From positions 1 through 64,000 of the forward strand of contig SVEY01000013.1 of the NCBI GenBank assembly GCA_015057165.1: 64,000 bases of DNA, in the 5' to 3' direction. Position numbers and translations under genes: made by a program. The notes beneath the pieces were generated by a model. It was not told where the DNA came from. It saw only the letters and a list, made by a program, of their open reading frames with translations, and did no database searches. Below are positions 8,867 to 17,790 of this stretch, piece by piece. The stretch is from Lachnospiraceae bacterium (GTDB lineage Bacteria > Bacillota > Clostridia > Lachnospirales > Lachnospiraceae). Every line of letters starts with the position of its first letter. The stretch's first letter is position 1.

Positions 8867-11092
8867 CTACATCTCTCCTCTTTCGATTTCTTCAACTATA
8901 ATAAATCTCTCATCAGGTCTTCTTGGTGAACAATCACCTCTATCGTGTGTCAAATTTGGGCTATAATACGGATCTCCATCTTCAATTATTTCGGCCCACT
9001 TATCTCTGAATCTTTTAATCTCTTTTTTAAACCTAGAAATCTTTTCAGGTGATTCTTCATATCCTCTAGATTTTGACTCATAATGATACATAGTAACGTT
9101 AGGATCTAAAACAATTTTCTTTCCGGCTTTTCTAATCTTTAGACATAAATCCACATCATTTAATGCTACAGCAAATTCTTCATCAAATCCTTCTACATCT
9201 TTAAATACTTTAGCGTCAACCATCATACATGCAGCTGTAACAGCCGACACCTCTTGTTGGACTCTTAGTCTTCCAAAATATCCTACATCTTCCACACCCT
9301 GTCCTGTAAGTATGTGACCTCCAAATCCTCCTACTCCTATAACTATTCCACAATGTTGAACTGTGTCATCTGGATATAATAGTTTAGCACCTACAGCTCC
9401 TACTGAATCATCTACACAATAACTAAGCATTCTATTAATCCAATCAGTTGCAATTACTTCTATATCATTATTAAGAAGAATAAAGTATTCACCTTTTGCA
9501 TATTGAGCACCAAAATTATTTATCTTAGAATAATTAAAATCCTCTCCCCACTTAACCACTTTAATGAAATCGTATTCTTCAGTTATTCGATTGTAATAGT
9601 CAAAGGTTTCTTTTTCTGTAGAATTATTCTCTATAACAATTATTTCATAATTATTATAAATAGTTTTATCAACTATACTCTGTATACACTTATCAAGATC
9701 CTCTATATGATCCATATTAGGAATCAAAATTGAAACAAGAGGGGATTCCTTAAGTTTTCTTGTTGTCTTAAGCATAATAAATATGTCTGTGGCTTCAACT
9801 TCCGCATCAATACCCGTCCTGTCATAGTGCGCTTTAAGAGCATTAACACTAGCATCAATAGCATATTGTTTTGAATCAGCATTTCCTGCAGTCGAATCCT
9901 CATGTGCACGCCAATGATATAGCACTTTGGGGATATGATATATCTTATCTGTCTTCTCAACACATCTAAGAATCATATCAAAATCCTGAGCACCATCATA
10001 CTCTTTTCTAAAACCACCCACTTCGTCCATAATTGACTTTCTAACAAAGAATATATGACAAATATAATTAAGGTGACGAAGCATCTCAAGATTGAAATCT
10101 GGCTTAAACCTATAATTGCTAAATATCATTCCACTTGCGTCAACTAAATCTTCATCTGTATAAATAATATCGATACTCGAATCACTATTTAATACCTTGA
10201 CAATCTCATAAAGCGCACTAATCTCCAACAAATCATCATGATCTGTCAACATTACATACTCACCTGTTGCCATCTCAAGCGCCTTATTAGTATTTCCAGC
10301 AATACCAAGATTCTTTTCTAGATGAACATAATTAATTCTTTTATCCTTCGGATATTTCTCACTTAAATATAGCCCCAATCTTTCATCGTCACTACCATCC
10401 GCAAGACATAGTTCGAAATTAGAGTATGTCTGATTCATTATCGACTTTATAAGTGTTTCAAAAAACGCCATTGGCGTATTATATAATGGAATTGAAATAC
10501 TTATTAATGGATTATAATCGAACTTTTCATTACGTTGTTTCTTATAATCAGCGGTGGATAGCAAATTGTTCTCACGCCATATCGTGTAATCATCTTTTGG
10601 TTCATTAAACTTAGCCATCACATTGTTATATATTTTTTTAGGATTATTTTTGATAAAACGGGCTGTTCTCCTAATTGGTTGATTAGTCAAGAATTCAGAC
10701 ACTTTCCCCCATGTTGTAAAGGATTCGTCAAGTTGTTTAGTATTAATACACACATACATATCTTCTTCGTCCTTCGAAGAAAAAACAATATATATTTTTT
10801 CGCTTTTAATACTTTTTCTATTGAACTTTATCAAAAACTCGCTTTTATGATCGTTTTCCAAATCAAACTTCTTTTTTACATCATGTCGTGTTTTTCTCCA
10901 TATATTGCAATCATCGATTTTTATATTATTACCATATTCAAGTTTGACTTCAATGGGATTACCCTTTAAATCAAATACCCATCCTCTCAGCAAGATATAT
11001 TCATCATCTCTGTCAACATCATCAATATAATACTTATATAAAGCATTATCATCATCCAAATTATGTTTTTTCATGTATTTATAATCCAACAT
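8867..11092 (-). CDS. tandem-domain GT2 glycosyltransferase (741 aa)
   Basis: Paralogue of the 827-aa enzyme. It has a non-catalytic N-terminal region (about 190 residues, containing DEYILLRGWVFD), a first GT-A domain starting 'PLISISIPLYNTP' with TDHDDLLE, and a second starting 'PLVSILIPNMDH' with LNNDIEVI. The ORF track begins 14 codons earlier; I prefer the ATG preceded by TTGGGAGGCTTTA because the earlier ATG has no ribosome site. Both enzymes end with a similar 'GDPYYxxNLxxDR' tail. They probably build the repeat unit or backbone of the exported glycan together. Confidence 0.87.
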   Translation of the reverse strand: MLDYKYMKKHNLDDDNALYKYYIDDVDRDDEYILLRGWVFDLKGNPIEVKLEYGNNIKIDDCNIWRKTRHDVKKKFDLENDHKSEFLIKFNRKSIKSEKIYIVFSSKDEEDMYVCINTKQLDESFTTWGKVSEFLTNQPIRRTARFIKNNPKKIYNNVMAKFNEPKDDYTIWRENNLLSTADYKKQRNEKFDYNPLISISIPLYNTPMAFFETLIKSIMNQTYSNFELCLADGSDDERLGLYLSEKYPKDKRINYVHLEKNLGIAGNTNKALEMATGEYVMLTDHDDLLEISALYEIVKVLNSDSSIDIIYTDEDLVDASGMIFSNYRFKPDFNLEMLRHLNYICHIFFVRKSIMDEVGGFRKEYDGAQDFDMILRCVEKTDKIYHIPKVLYHWRAHEDSTAGNADSKQYAIDASVNALKAHYDRTGIDAEVEATDIFIMLKTTRKLKESPLVSILIPNMDHIEDLDKCIQSIVDKTIYNNYEIIVIENNSTEKETFDYYNRITEEYDFIKVVKWGEDFNYSKINNFGAQYAKGEYFILLNNDIEVIATDWINRMLSYCVDDSVGAVGAKLLYPDDTVQHCGIVIGVGGFGGHILTGQGVEDVGYFGRLRVQQEVSAVTAACMMVDAKVFKDVEGFDEEFAVALNDVDLCLKIRKAGKKIVLDPNVTMYHYESKSRGYEESPEKISRFKKEIKRFRDKWAEIIEDGDPYYSPNLTHDRGDCSPRRPDERFIIVEEIERGEM

Positions 11093-11264
11093 TAAAGCCT
11101 CCCAACGTGACCTATTTATCAAAAACAAAAACATATAATAGTATATTATATTTTTAAAAGTTTTTCCATATTTTTACAAAATCATTTTTGTATATGATAA
11201 AACCAATTTACACCAATTACTTAATAATACTATGGAGTAATATTATTAACATATATAAACATCA

Positions 11265-11316
11265 AAAGCCATAATACACATTTAATATTATATAACCAAA
11301 TGTGCGTTATGGCTTT
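11265..11316 (-). terminator. hairpin downstream of the SGNH hydrolase gene
   Basis: 19-nt arms (AAAGCCATAATACACATTT and a near complement with two mismatches) enclose a short AT loop, 26 bases after the stop codon of the SGNH gene. The U-run is short (TTTT), so it is a plausible but not strong terminator on the minus strand. Confidence 0.5.
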
Positions 11317-11341
11317 AGACTATGTCTTTATTCCCCTAATT

Positions 11342-13573
11342 TCAAATAGCAATTCTTCCTTCTTTCTTTCCCCAATTAATATAATGCACATAATAACTAG
11401 TCAAATCAAAGAAGTATACATTTGCAACATCAGGATTATTCTTAGCGTATGCCCAAACATTAAATGTCGCAGAGCCCTGTCGCCCCTCTCTACATCCATT
11501 AGTTAAAAAATGTATAAACGTTGCCACATCATCTCCTTTGAATGCATTTCTGACATCCGAATTATGCTCTATATAGTAATAATAATCATATACTGGCGAA
11601 AAATCCACTCCAAAGAACGAATGAATCGGGTTCTGTAGTGTATTACATCCAACAGCTTGTCTTCCTTCATTAAAACCATATTTAACATAATGCATGTAGT
11701 ACTCTGGTAAGTTATTCCATCCATAGGCTTGTCGAAGATCAGCGCATTGATTTCTATATGAATACACGTCAAATCCTTCGCATCCACGTCGGCCTTCTTT
11801 TACTCCATCAACAAGAAAATGACCAAATATTGCTCCATCGTCTCCATTTAATGCTCTATAAACATCAGGATTATTCTCTATATAATAATAATAATCATAT
11901 ACTGGCGAAAAATCTACTCCAAAGAACGAATGAATCGGGTTCTGTAGTGTATTGCATCCAACAGCTTTTCTACCTTCATTATAACCATATTTAATATAAT
12001 GCGTATAATACTCTGGTAGGTTATTCCATCCATATACTTGTCGAAGGTCAGCGCATTGATTTCTATATGAATACACGTCAAATCCTTCAGACGCACGTCT
12101 ACCCTCCTTCATTCCAGTAGTTAAGAAATGAATAAAGACTTGTGTCTCATCTCCATTATATGCATTGTAAACATCAGGATTGTGCTCAATATAATAATTA
12201 TAATTATATACTGGCGAAAAATCCACCCCAAAGAATGAATTCACTCCATTTTGAAGAGTAGGACAATTTAAAGCATTTCTTCCTTCTTTCTTTCCGTATA
12301 ACCTATAATGATCATAATAGGCCTTAAGGTTATTCCATCCGTATAATTGTCTTAAATCTCGGTATCGATTTCTATATGATACTACATCAAATGTCGCATT
12401 TGCTTGGCGTCCTTCATTCATTCCATATTTAACAAAATGCTCTAATGCTAAGTAAGGTTTGTTCTTATAGGCATCATATAAATCAGCATTATGTTCTACA
12501 TAACAATTAAAATCGTATACTGCGCTATAATCTACTCCGTTATATACTGAACCGCCAGTACGTTTTGAAACGAGATTACTTATATTCCTTGTCATGGTAT
12601 CATCAACAATACCATCATTATTACTATCAATTTCAGCAACAGCTGTATATGTTGCTCGAGGATCTACTTCATCCAAATAGAAGCAATTATTCTTTGACCA
12701 GTTCTCATCATAAATTACTTCTCCACTTGAGCTTGTAAGTTTGAACTTGAAATTAAGACTATCGTAATTTGGAGCATAAGCATTAATCTTTATTATATAA
12801 TGATCATAATCAAGATCTGCTCTTATGCTGTCTATCCCAGTCGTTTTTTCTCCTCTTTTTGCTGATAATGCAGCTATAACTACGTCAGCAATCTTTTGTT
12901 GCCCAGACTCACTAGGATGTAATCCATCTACCGTATTCTCTTCTCCATATCTCATTCTCAAATCAACAAAATAATCCTCATTACTATCTGCAATATTACT
13001 AATGTAATTTGCATATGAGTTAACTAAGGTATTCTTTGATGATGTTGGATCATATTTACTAGTCAAATAATTTGGTGCCATTAGTATCAGTTTTACACCA
13101 TCAAAAAGGTTGTGTAATTTACTTACTAATTGATTATATCTACTATAAAAAAGAGACGCACTCTTGGCAGCATTAGAATCATTAGTTCCGCCATAAACAG
13201 CAATATAATCTGGAGAGCCATTATTGTCTAGATTATTTATTCTGTTTTGATAAAGAAAGGACAGAAAATCACTATCATCTAATGTAACTTGTGCATATCC
13301 AGTTGAAGCGGACCACCCCATTTGACTACTACTTTCACTACTATATATAGACCACCACATCTTTTCCTTATCTATATTATACGCAGCACCAGGACCATAA
13401 CAAGGAAAGCCTTCATTATAGGTACTATAAGAAGAAATAGAATCTCCTAGTACAGAAAAAACTGGTTTTTGAGCAAACAAACTCTTTGTTCTAGCTTCGC
13501 TAGGAAAACCTATTATTCCTAAAGCTAAGACCATTAAGATCGTTGTTATTATAAATATAATATTTTTTTTCAA
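11342..13573 (-). CDS. secreted SGNH/GDSL hydrolase with C-terminal 'YYxHY...GxxEGR' repeats
   Basis: 743 aa with an N-terminal signal peptide (hydrophobic stretch 5-22). Residues about 38-245 form an SGNH hydrolase: block I FSVLGDSISSY (nucleophile Ser), block III YGGTNDS, and block V DGLHPSESG with the Asp/His pair. The family removes acyl groups from carbohydrates or lipids. A short beta-type segment follows (about 250-330). From about 340 to the end runs a repeat domain with a period of 103 residues, each period made of two related halves ending in EGR. The same repeat domain ends the next gene upstream, so it is probably a shared anchoring or binding module. A role in trimming acyl groups from the surface glycan fits the acyltransferase-rich context but is inference. 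Confidence 0.85.
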   Translation of the reverse strand: MKKNIIFIITTILMVLALGIIGFPSEARTKSLFAQKPVFSVLGDSISSYSTYNEGFPCYGPGAAYNIDKEKMWWSIYSSESSSQMGWSASTGYAQVTLDDSDFLSFLYQNRINNLDNNGSPDYIAVYGGTNDSNAAKSASLFYSRYNQLVSKLHNLFDGVKLILMAPNYLTSKYDPTSSKNTLVNSYANYISNIADSNEDYFVDLRMRYGEENTVDGLHPSESGQQKIADVVIAALSAKRGEKTTGIDSIRADLDYDHYIIKINAYAPNYDSLNFKFKLTSSSGEVIYDENWSKNNCFYLDEVDPRATYTAVAEIDSNNDGIVDDTMTRNISNLVSKRTGGSVYNGVDYSAVYDFNCYVEHNADLYDAYKNKPYLALEHFVKYGMNEGRQANATFDVVSYRNRYRDLRQLYGWNNLKAYYDHYRLYGKKEGRNALNCPTLQNGVNSFFGVDFSPVYNYNYYIEHNPDVYNAYNGDETQVFIHFLTTGMKEGRRASEGFDVYSYRNQCADLRQVYGWNNLPEYYTHYIKYGYNEGRKAVGCNTLQNPIHSFFGVDFSPVYDYYYYIENNPDVYRALNGDDGAIFGHFLVDGVKEGRRGCEGFDVYSYRNQCADLRQAYGWNNLPEYYMHYVKYGFNEGRQAVGCNTLQNPIHSFFGVDFSPVYDYYYYIEHNSDVRNAFKGDDVATFIHFLTNGCREGRQGSATFNVWAYAKNNPDVANVYFFDLTSYYVHYINWGKKEGRIAI
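11591..12517 (-). repeat. 309-bp tandem repeat inside the SGNH hydrolase gene
   Basis: The marker 'TACTGGCG' recurs at 11591, 11900 and 12209, a steady 309-bp (103-codon) period, with a diverged unit in register at 12518. The first two units are nearly identical at DNA level over long stretches, including synonymous positions, which indicates recent duplication or gene conversion. Such repeats can change in copy number by recombination. Confidence 0.9.
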
Positions 13574-13711
13574 AATGCTCTCCTTCCAAACGTCCGTTCG
13601 ATGATCTACTACATGTTAACTCAGCATACAATTATAACTTTGATATTATACCAACCAATTAAAATTATGTCCATGCATATTATTAACTAAAAATCATAAA
13701 ATAATCCATTT

Positions 13712-15679
13712 TTATACAGCTATTCTTCCTTCCCTCATTCCGTAGTTAATATAATGCAAGTAATAACTTGGAAGGTCGAAAGAATAGGCTCTTACTATAT
13801 CTAAATTATTATTAGCATATGCCCAAACGTTAAATGTTTTACACCCTTGTCTACCTTCTCTACAACCATTAGTCAAAAAATGTATAAATGTTGCCCTATC
13901 ATCTCCGCCAAAGGCATTTTTAACGTCTTGATTATGTTCTATATAATAATAATAATCATACACAGGTGAAAAATCCGCACCCAAAAATACATGTATCGGA
14001 TTTTGCAATGAATTACATCCTGTCCCTTTTCTTCCTTCTCTTCGTCCGTAGTTTAAGTAATGCATATAATAGTCGCTCAGCCTATCCCATCCATACACTA
14101 GTCTCAAATCCTGATTCTGATTTCTATAAGAATAAACATTAAAATTTGAGCAACTACTTCTTCCTTCATTTAACCCACATGTCAAAAAATGAATAAATAC
14201 CGATACATCATCACCACCGAATGCATTCTTAACATCAGGATTATTATCAATATAATACTGATAATTATATATCGATGAACAATCTATTCCCAAAAAAGAG
14301 TGTAACGGATTCTGCAACGTGTTACAGCCTGTTCCTACGCGGCTTTCCTTTATTCCCCAATTCATATAATGCTCATAGTAAGCTCTTAGATTATTCCACC
14401 CAAATACCTGTCTCAAGTCCGAGTATTGATTTCTATATGACACCACATCAAAAGTTGACTTCGCTTGTCTTCCCTCGTTCATTCCGTAATTAACAAAATG
14501 TGCTATAGCTGCAGTAGAATCATTACCAAATGCATTTCTTAGATCTCCATATTTATTAATATAATAATTATATTCGTATACAGCACTATAATCTATACCA
14601 TTATACCATGTTGTGCCGCCACTAGCGGGTTCACTCCCATAATCATAAGGACAACTCTCTCTTCCCACAGAACTCCAAAAGCCTTCAAGAGTATGAGCAG
14701 CTCTACCTAGTGAAAGCATCGTACTATCACTCTTATTAAAATGTTTATATTTATATGATGCGGTATCATCCCAAGTAACATCAACAGCATACCAGAAATT
14801 GCCAAGCTTAACCTGGTTCCATTCGTGACCTTCGCTTGTTATTGACATAGCAGGTATTCCACGGGCGTAGCAAAGAAGTGCAAATGCTTCAGAGTATCCT
14901 GCGCATACTGTTTCACCACCTGGATTTAGAAATACGGAGGCGCAACTTTGATCATATGGTGTATCAAAACTACCATAATAACAATTATTAATAAGCAAAT
15001 CATGAATTGTCTTCTCTTTATCATATGCACTAGCACTGGTGCTCACCTGGCTTAGATACCCGTTAATCTTTGACTTTATTTGAGAAGCGTAGTTTGCACG
15101 TTGTGTGCCTGTTTGCATTCCATCATACACTCCAATGCGTATTGCTTTTTTGCCAGAAGAACCATCATGAAATACACCAACATATTCGCTAAGATAATAC
15201 AATTCAGGTGTATCATACAGCAAAAGATACGCAACATTTAGCGCTTCATCATTTGAAAGCCCTGAATAAGTTACAATTGGTGTTAAATAGCACCCTCCAT
15301 CATTATAATAAGCAAAGTCTGCTCCACCATCAATTAGCGGAAACAACTTGTTATATAAGTCATTATATAAAGTCCTCTGATTAGCATTTAACCTGCTAAA
15401 AGAATAATTATAATATGGCGAACTAAACTGAGTCCAAAAGGCATCTGTCCCTTTGTAATACTTTTCAACAAACGTTTCTGCATCAGCCTTCTGAGATTCA
15501 TCAGTAAGTTCATTAAATTCTTCTTCTGTAACATCCTTAGTTTCAACTACAGGCTCTTTAAGCCCTGTTGGAAGTTCTTCCTCTGCATACGCATTAAACT
15601 CAGGTACAGCAAACAGCCCTAACACTAATGCCAGAGCCATCGTTACAGCTACTACTCTCTTAATATTTCTTTTTTTCAT
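13712..15679 (-). CDS. secreted transglutaminase-like protein with C-terminal 'YYxHY...GxxEGR' repeats
   Basis: About 655 aa. A signal peptide (VVAVTMALALVLGLFAVPEF) is followed by an acidic linker. The transglutaminase-like core (about residues 60-345) shows the Cys-His-Asp triad in ETVCAGYSEAF, EGHEWNQV and AVDVTWDD. These cysteine enzymes are proteases or crosslinkers acting outside the cell. Residues about 365-655 are three copies of the 103-residue repeat also found in the SGNH hydrolase. The track start is GTG; I prefer the ATG two codons later, five bases after AGGAG. It lies 17 bp downstream of rfbC and is probably co-transcribed with it. Confidence 0.85.
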   Translation of the reverse strand: MKKRNIKRVVAVTMALALVLGLFAVPEFNAYAEEELPTGLKEPVVETKDVTEEEFNELTDESQKADAETFVEKYYKGTDAFWTQFSSPYYNYSFSRLNANQRTLYNDLYNKLFPLIDGGADFAYYNDGGCYLTPIVTYSGLSNDEALNVAYLLLYDTPELYYLSEYVGVFHDGSSGKKAIRIGVYDGMQTGTQRANYASQIKSKINGYLSQVSTSASAYDKEKTIHDLLINNCYYGSFDTPYDQSCASVFLNPGGETVCAGYSEAFALLCYARGIPAMSITSEGHEWNQVKLGNFWYAVDVTWDDTASYKYKHFNKSDSTMLSLGRAAHTLEGFWSSVGRESCPYDYGSEPASGGTTWYNGIDYSAVYEYNYYINKYGDLRNAFGNDSTAAIAHFVNYGMNEGRQAKSTFDVVSYRNQYSDLRQVFGWNNLRAYYEHYMNWGIKESRVGTGCNTLQNPLHSFLGIDCSSIYNYQYYIDNNPDVKNAFGGDDVSVFIHFLTCGLNEGRSSCSNFNVYSYRNQNQDLRLVYGWDRLSDYYMHYLNYGRREGRKGTGCNSLQNPIHVFLGADFSPVYDYYYYIEHNQDVKNAFGGDDRATFIHFLTNGCREGRQGCKTFNVWAYANNNLDIVRAYSFDLPSYYLHYINYGMREGRIAV

Positions 15680-15696
15680 AGGCACTCCTGTCTACC

Positions 15697-16284
15697 CTAA
15701 TCTAGTTTCATGCCCTTCCCTGCGCAATACTCTTTATAACTCTGATTAACTTTATCTTTATCTGATAATATTACATCATCAGGTGTAAGACTATCATTAA
15801 ATGGCCATTCAACAGCAATATCCGGGTCATTCCACATAAGTCCGCCCTCATCATTTGGATGATAGAAATCAGTTACTTTATAGCAGAATTCTGCATAATC
15901 AGACATTACTAAGAAACCATGAGCAAATCCCTTTGGAACAAAGAATTGTTTCTTGTTCTCTGCAGATAATACTAGACCATAGCATTTACCAAAAGTAGGT
16001 GAACCATTTCTAAGGTCAACAGCAACATCATATACTTCACCATTTATTACTCTTACAAGTTTATCCTGTGGATGATTAAGTTGGAAATGAAGTCCTCTAA
16101 GAACACCTTTCTTTGATGCAGACTGATTGTCCTGTACAAATTTGTGATCAATTCCTTCCGCTGCAAAATCATTGTAATTATATGTCTCCATAAAGTAACC
16201 ACGCTCATCACCAAATGCAGTTGGCGTAATTACGTGAAGTCCTTCAATTCCATTAACATTATGTTCTACTGTGATTTTTCCCAT
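15697..16284 (-). CDS. rfbC: dTDP-4-dehydrorhamnose 3,5-epimerase
   Basis: 195 aa, the normal length for RmlC/RfbC cupins. It converts dTDP-4-keto-6-deoxyglucose to the L-lyxo isomer in dTDP-L-rhamnose synthesis. Visible signature: DERGYFMETYN near the N-terminus, the active-site region KGVLRGLHFQ, and FVPKGFAHGF. RBS AGGAGG. RfbA is the next gene upstream, separated by a structured 350-bp gap; RfbB and RfbD are not in the window. The enzyme is cytoplasmic and supplies rhamnose donor for the glycosyltransferases. Confidence 0.95.
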   Translation of the reverse strand: MGKITVEHNVNGIEGLHVITPTAFGDERGYFMETYNYNDFAAEGIDHKFVQDNQSASKKGVLRGLHFQLNHPQDKLVRVINGEVYDVAVDLRNGSPTFGKCYGLVLSAENKKQFFVPKGFAHGFLVMSDYAEFCYKVTDFYHPNDEGGLMWNDPDIAVEWPFNDSLTPDDVILSDKDKVNQSYKEYCAGKGMKLD

Positions 16285-16332
16285 CTCATCCTCCTATAAT
16301 CTTATCTATTCATTAAGGTATAAAATTACGTA

Positions 16333-16628
16333 ATACTTTGTCATCAACTATGTATTTATACATTAGTACAAGCTTAGACTATGTTAGTAATTGATTCAGT
16401 GAGGGAAATTCGTGACACGGATGTCACGAATAAGGTTGAGTGGTCCGGATGACTGTCGAAACCTGGTTCCCGACATATGTGGTAAGGGGGGACCATGCGA
16501 AGCATGGTGGATTCCTTATCACACGGCGACATTTCGCGAAGCGAAATGTTGGAATGATTGAATCATCAATTACTTACATAGGCTTAGCGAAGAACTAGCG
16601 TATAAGTACATAGTTGATGACAAAGTAT
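16333..16628. ncRNA. structured intergenic element A (candidate RNA), between rfbC and rfbA
   Basis: It fills the 353-bp gap between two genes. A 29-nt outer inverted repeat (16333-16361 with 16600-16628, one mismatch that is G-U in RNA) encloses a second long helix (about 16374-16395 with 16562-16586). Inside are local hairpins: ATTCGTGACA/TGTCACGAAT with loop CGGA (16408-16431), a 10-bp helix TGTGGTAAGG/CCTTATCACA enclosing ACCATGC-GAA-GCATGGT, and ACATTTCGC-GAA-GCGAAATGT. Element B shares the joining segments but not the helix sequences. Purine loops (GAA, CGGA) favour an RNA read on the plus strand, antisense to the rfb genes, but a minus-strand 5' leader of rfbC is possible. I cannot match it to a named RNA family. 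Confidence 0.6.
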
Positions 16629-16637
16629 GCACTTATT

Positions 16638-17516
16638 CTATAGACCTTCCGCTACATCTATTAGATATTTTCCATAATCTGTCTTCATAAGTGGCTCTGC
16701 AAGCTTTCTTAATTGATTAGCATCAATAAATCCTCTCTTATATGCAATCTCTTCTATACATGACACATATAGCCCCTGTCTCTTCTGGAATGTCTCAACG
16801 AAATTAGCGGCCTGAAGGAGCATCTCGTGATTACCAGTATCAAGCCATGCAAATCCACGACCAAGTGTCTCAACATGGAGATTGCCACGACTTAGATATT
16901 CATTATTAACAGATGTAATCTCTAATTCACCTCTTGCTGAAGGTTTAACATTCTTAGCAATATCAACAACATCGTTGTCATAGAAATACAATCCAGGAAC
17001 AGCATAGTTTGACTTTGGATGTTCTGGCTTCTCCTCAATTGAAATAGCGATTCCATTTTCGTCAAATTCAACTACTCCATATTCTCTAGGATTTCTTACA
17101 TAATAACCAAATATTGTTGCACCATTCTCAGATTCCGTTCTATTAGCAGTCTCACGAAGTACCCTAGAGAAACTTTGACCATAGAATATATTATCTCCTA
17201 GAACAAGTGCCACAGCATCATTGCCAATAAATTCATCTCCTATAATGAAAGCCTCTGCAAGTCCATTAGGCGCTTCTTGAATCTTATATTCAATATTCAT
17301 TCCAAGCTGACTTCCATCTCCAAGTAATTCTTTAAAGACTGGAAGATCTCTTGGTGTAGAAATAATAAGTACCTCTCTTATTCCAGAAAGCATTAAAGTA
17401 GATAATGGATAATAAATCATTGGCTTATCATATATTGGCATTATCTGTTTTGAAATTGCTTTTGTTAACGGATATAATCTTGTTCCCGAACCTCCTGCAA
17501 GGATGATTCCCTTCAT
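16638..17516 (-). CDS. rfbA: glucose-1-phosphate thymidylyltransferase
   Basis: 292 aa, the usual length. It makes dTDP-glucose from glucose-1-phosphate and dTTP, the first step to dTDP-L-rhamnose. The N-terminal nucleotide-binding motif [11 protein letters not shown], the [17 protein letters not shown] segment and LGDNIFYG are all typical of RmlA. RBS AAGGAGG. Structured elements lie in the gaps before and after the gene. It should act with RfbC nearby, while RfbB and RfbD must be encoded elsewhere. Confidence 0.96.
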   Translation of the reverse strand: MKGIILAGGSGTRLYPLTKAISKQIMPIYDKPMIYYPLSTLMLSGIREVLIISTPRDLPVFKELLGDGSQLGMNIEYKIQEAPNGLAEAFIIGDEFIGNDAVALVLGDNIFYGQSFSRVLRETANRTESENGATIFGYYVRNPREYGVVEFDENGIAISIEEKPEHPKSNYAVPGLYFYDNDVVDIAKNVKPSARGELEITSVNNEYLSRGNLHVETLGRGFAWLDTGNHEMLLQAANFVETFQKRQGLYVSCIEEIAYKRGFIDANQLRKLAEPLMKTDYGKYLIDVAEGL

Positions 17517-17549
17517 AATGTAATGTCCTCCTTATTTGATATATATGTT

Positions 17550-17787
17550 ATTCTTCATGATACACACTTATATGTCCGAAGCATTAGTTCAAGCTTAGAG
17601 AATATACATGATTAAGTCATTGAAGAGAATTCGTGCCAAGGAGGGCACGAATAAGTTCGAGCCGACAGGATGTCGGATTGAGAACTGGTCTCTGTCCAAC
17701 TTATATATTATTCGATACCTTAATCATATATATTCTCTTAGCGAAGAACTATTAGCGAGGGCATATAAGTGTGTATATACGAAGAAT
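17550..17787. ncRNA. structured intergenic element B (candidate RNA), upstream of rfbA
   Basis: Second copy of the element A fold, in the next intergenic gap. Outer helix: ATTCTTC and TACACACTTATATG(T)CC (17550-17577) with their complements at 17759-17787. Second helix: about 17595-17617 with 17718-17740, two mismatches. Inner hairpins: ATTCGTGCC/GGCACGAAT and CCGACA-GGA-TGTCGG. Shared with A: ATTAGT(A/T)CAAGCTTAGA on the left, CTTAGCGAAGAACTA on the right, and ATTCGTG...CACGAATAAG in the middle. Helix sequences differ from A yet stay paired, the sign of a conserved structure. For minus-strand genes it would be the 5' leader of rfbA. Confidence 0.6.
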
Positions 17788-17790
17788 CAC

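Noticed and set aside
11569-12096. 72- and 60-aa minus-strand ORFs in the SGNH repeats; possible CRISPR
   Set aside because: They are out-of-frame shadows of the 309-bp coding repeat. The repeats are long, contiguous and in frame, without spacers.
16333-17787. Elements A and B as ordinary MITE copies
   Set aside because: Two MITE copies would be alike along their whole length, including ends. Here ends and helices differ while pairing is kept. Not fully excluded, and stated as the alternative.
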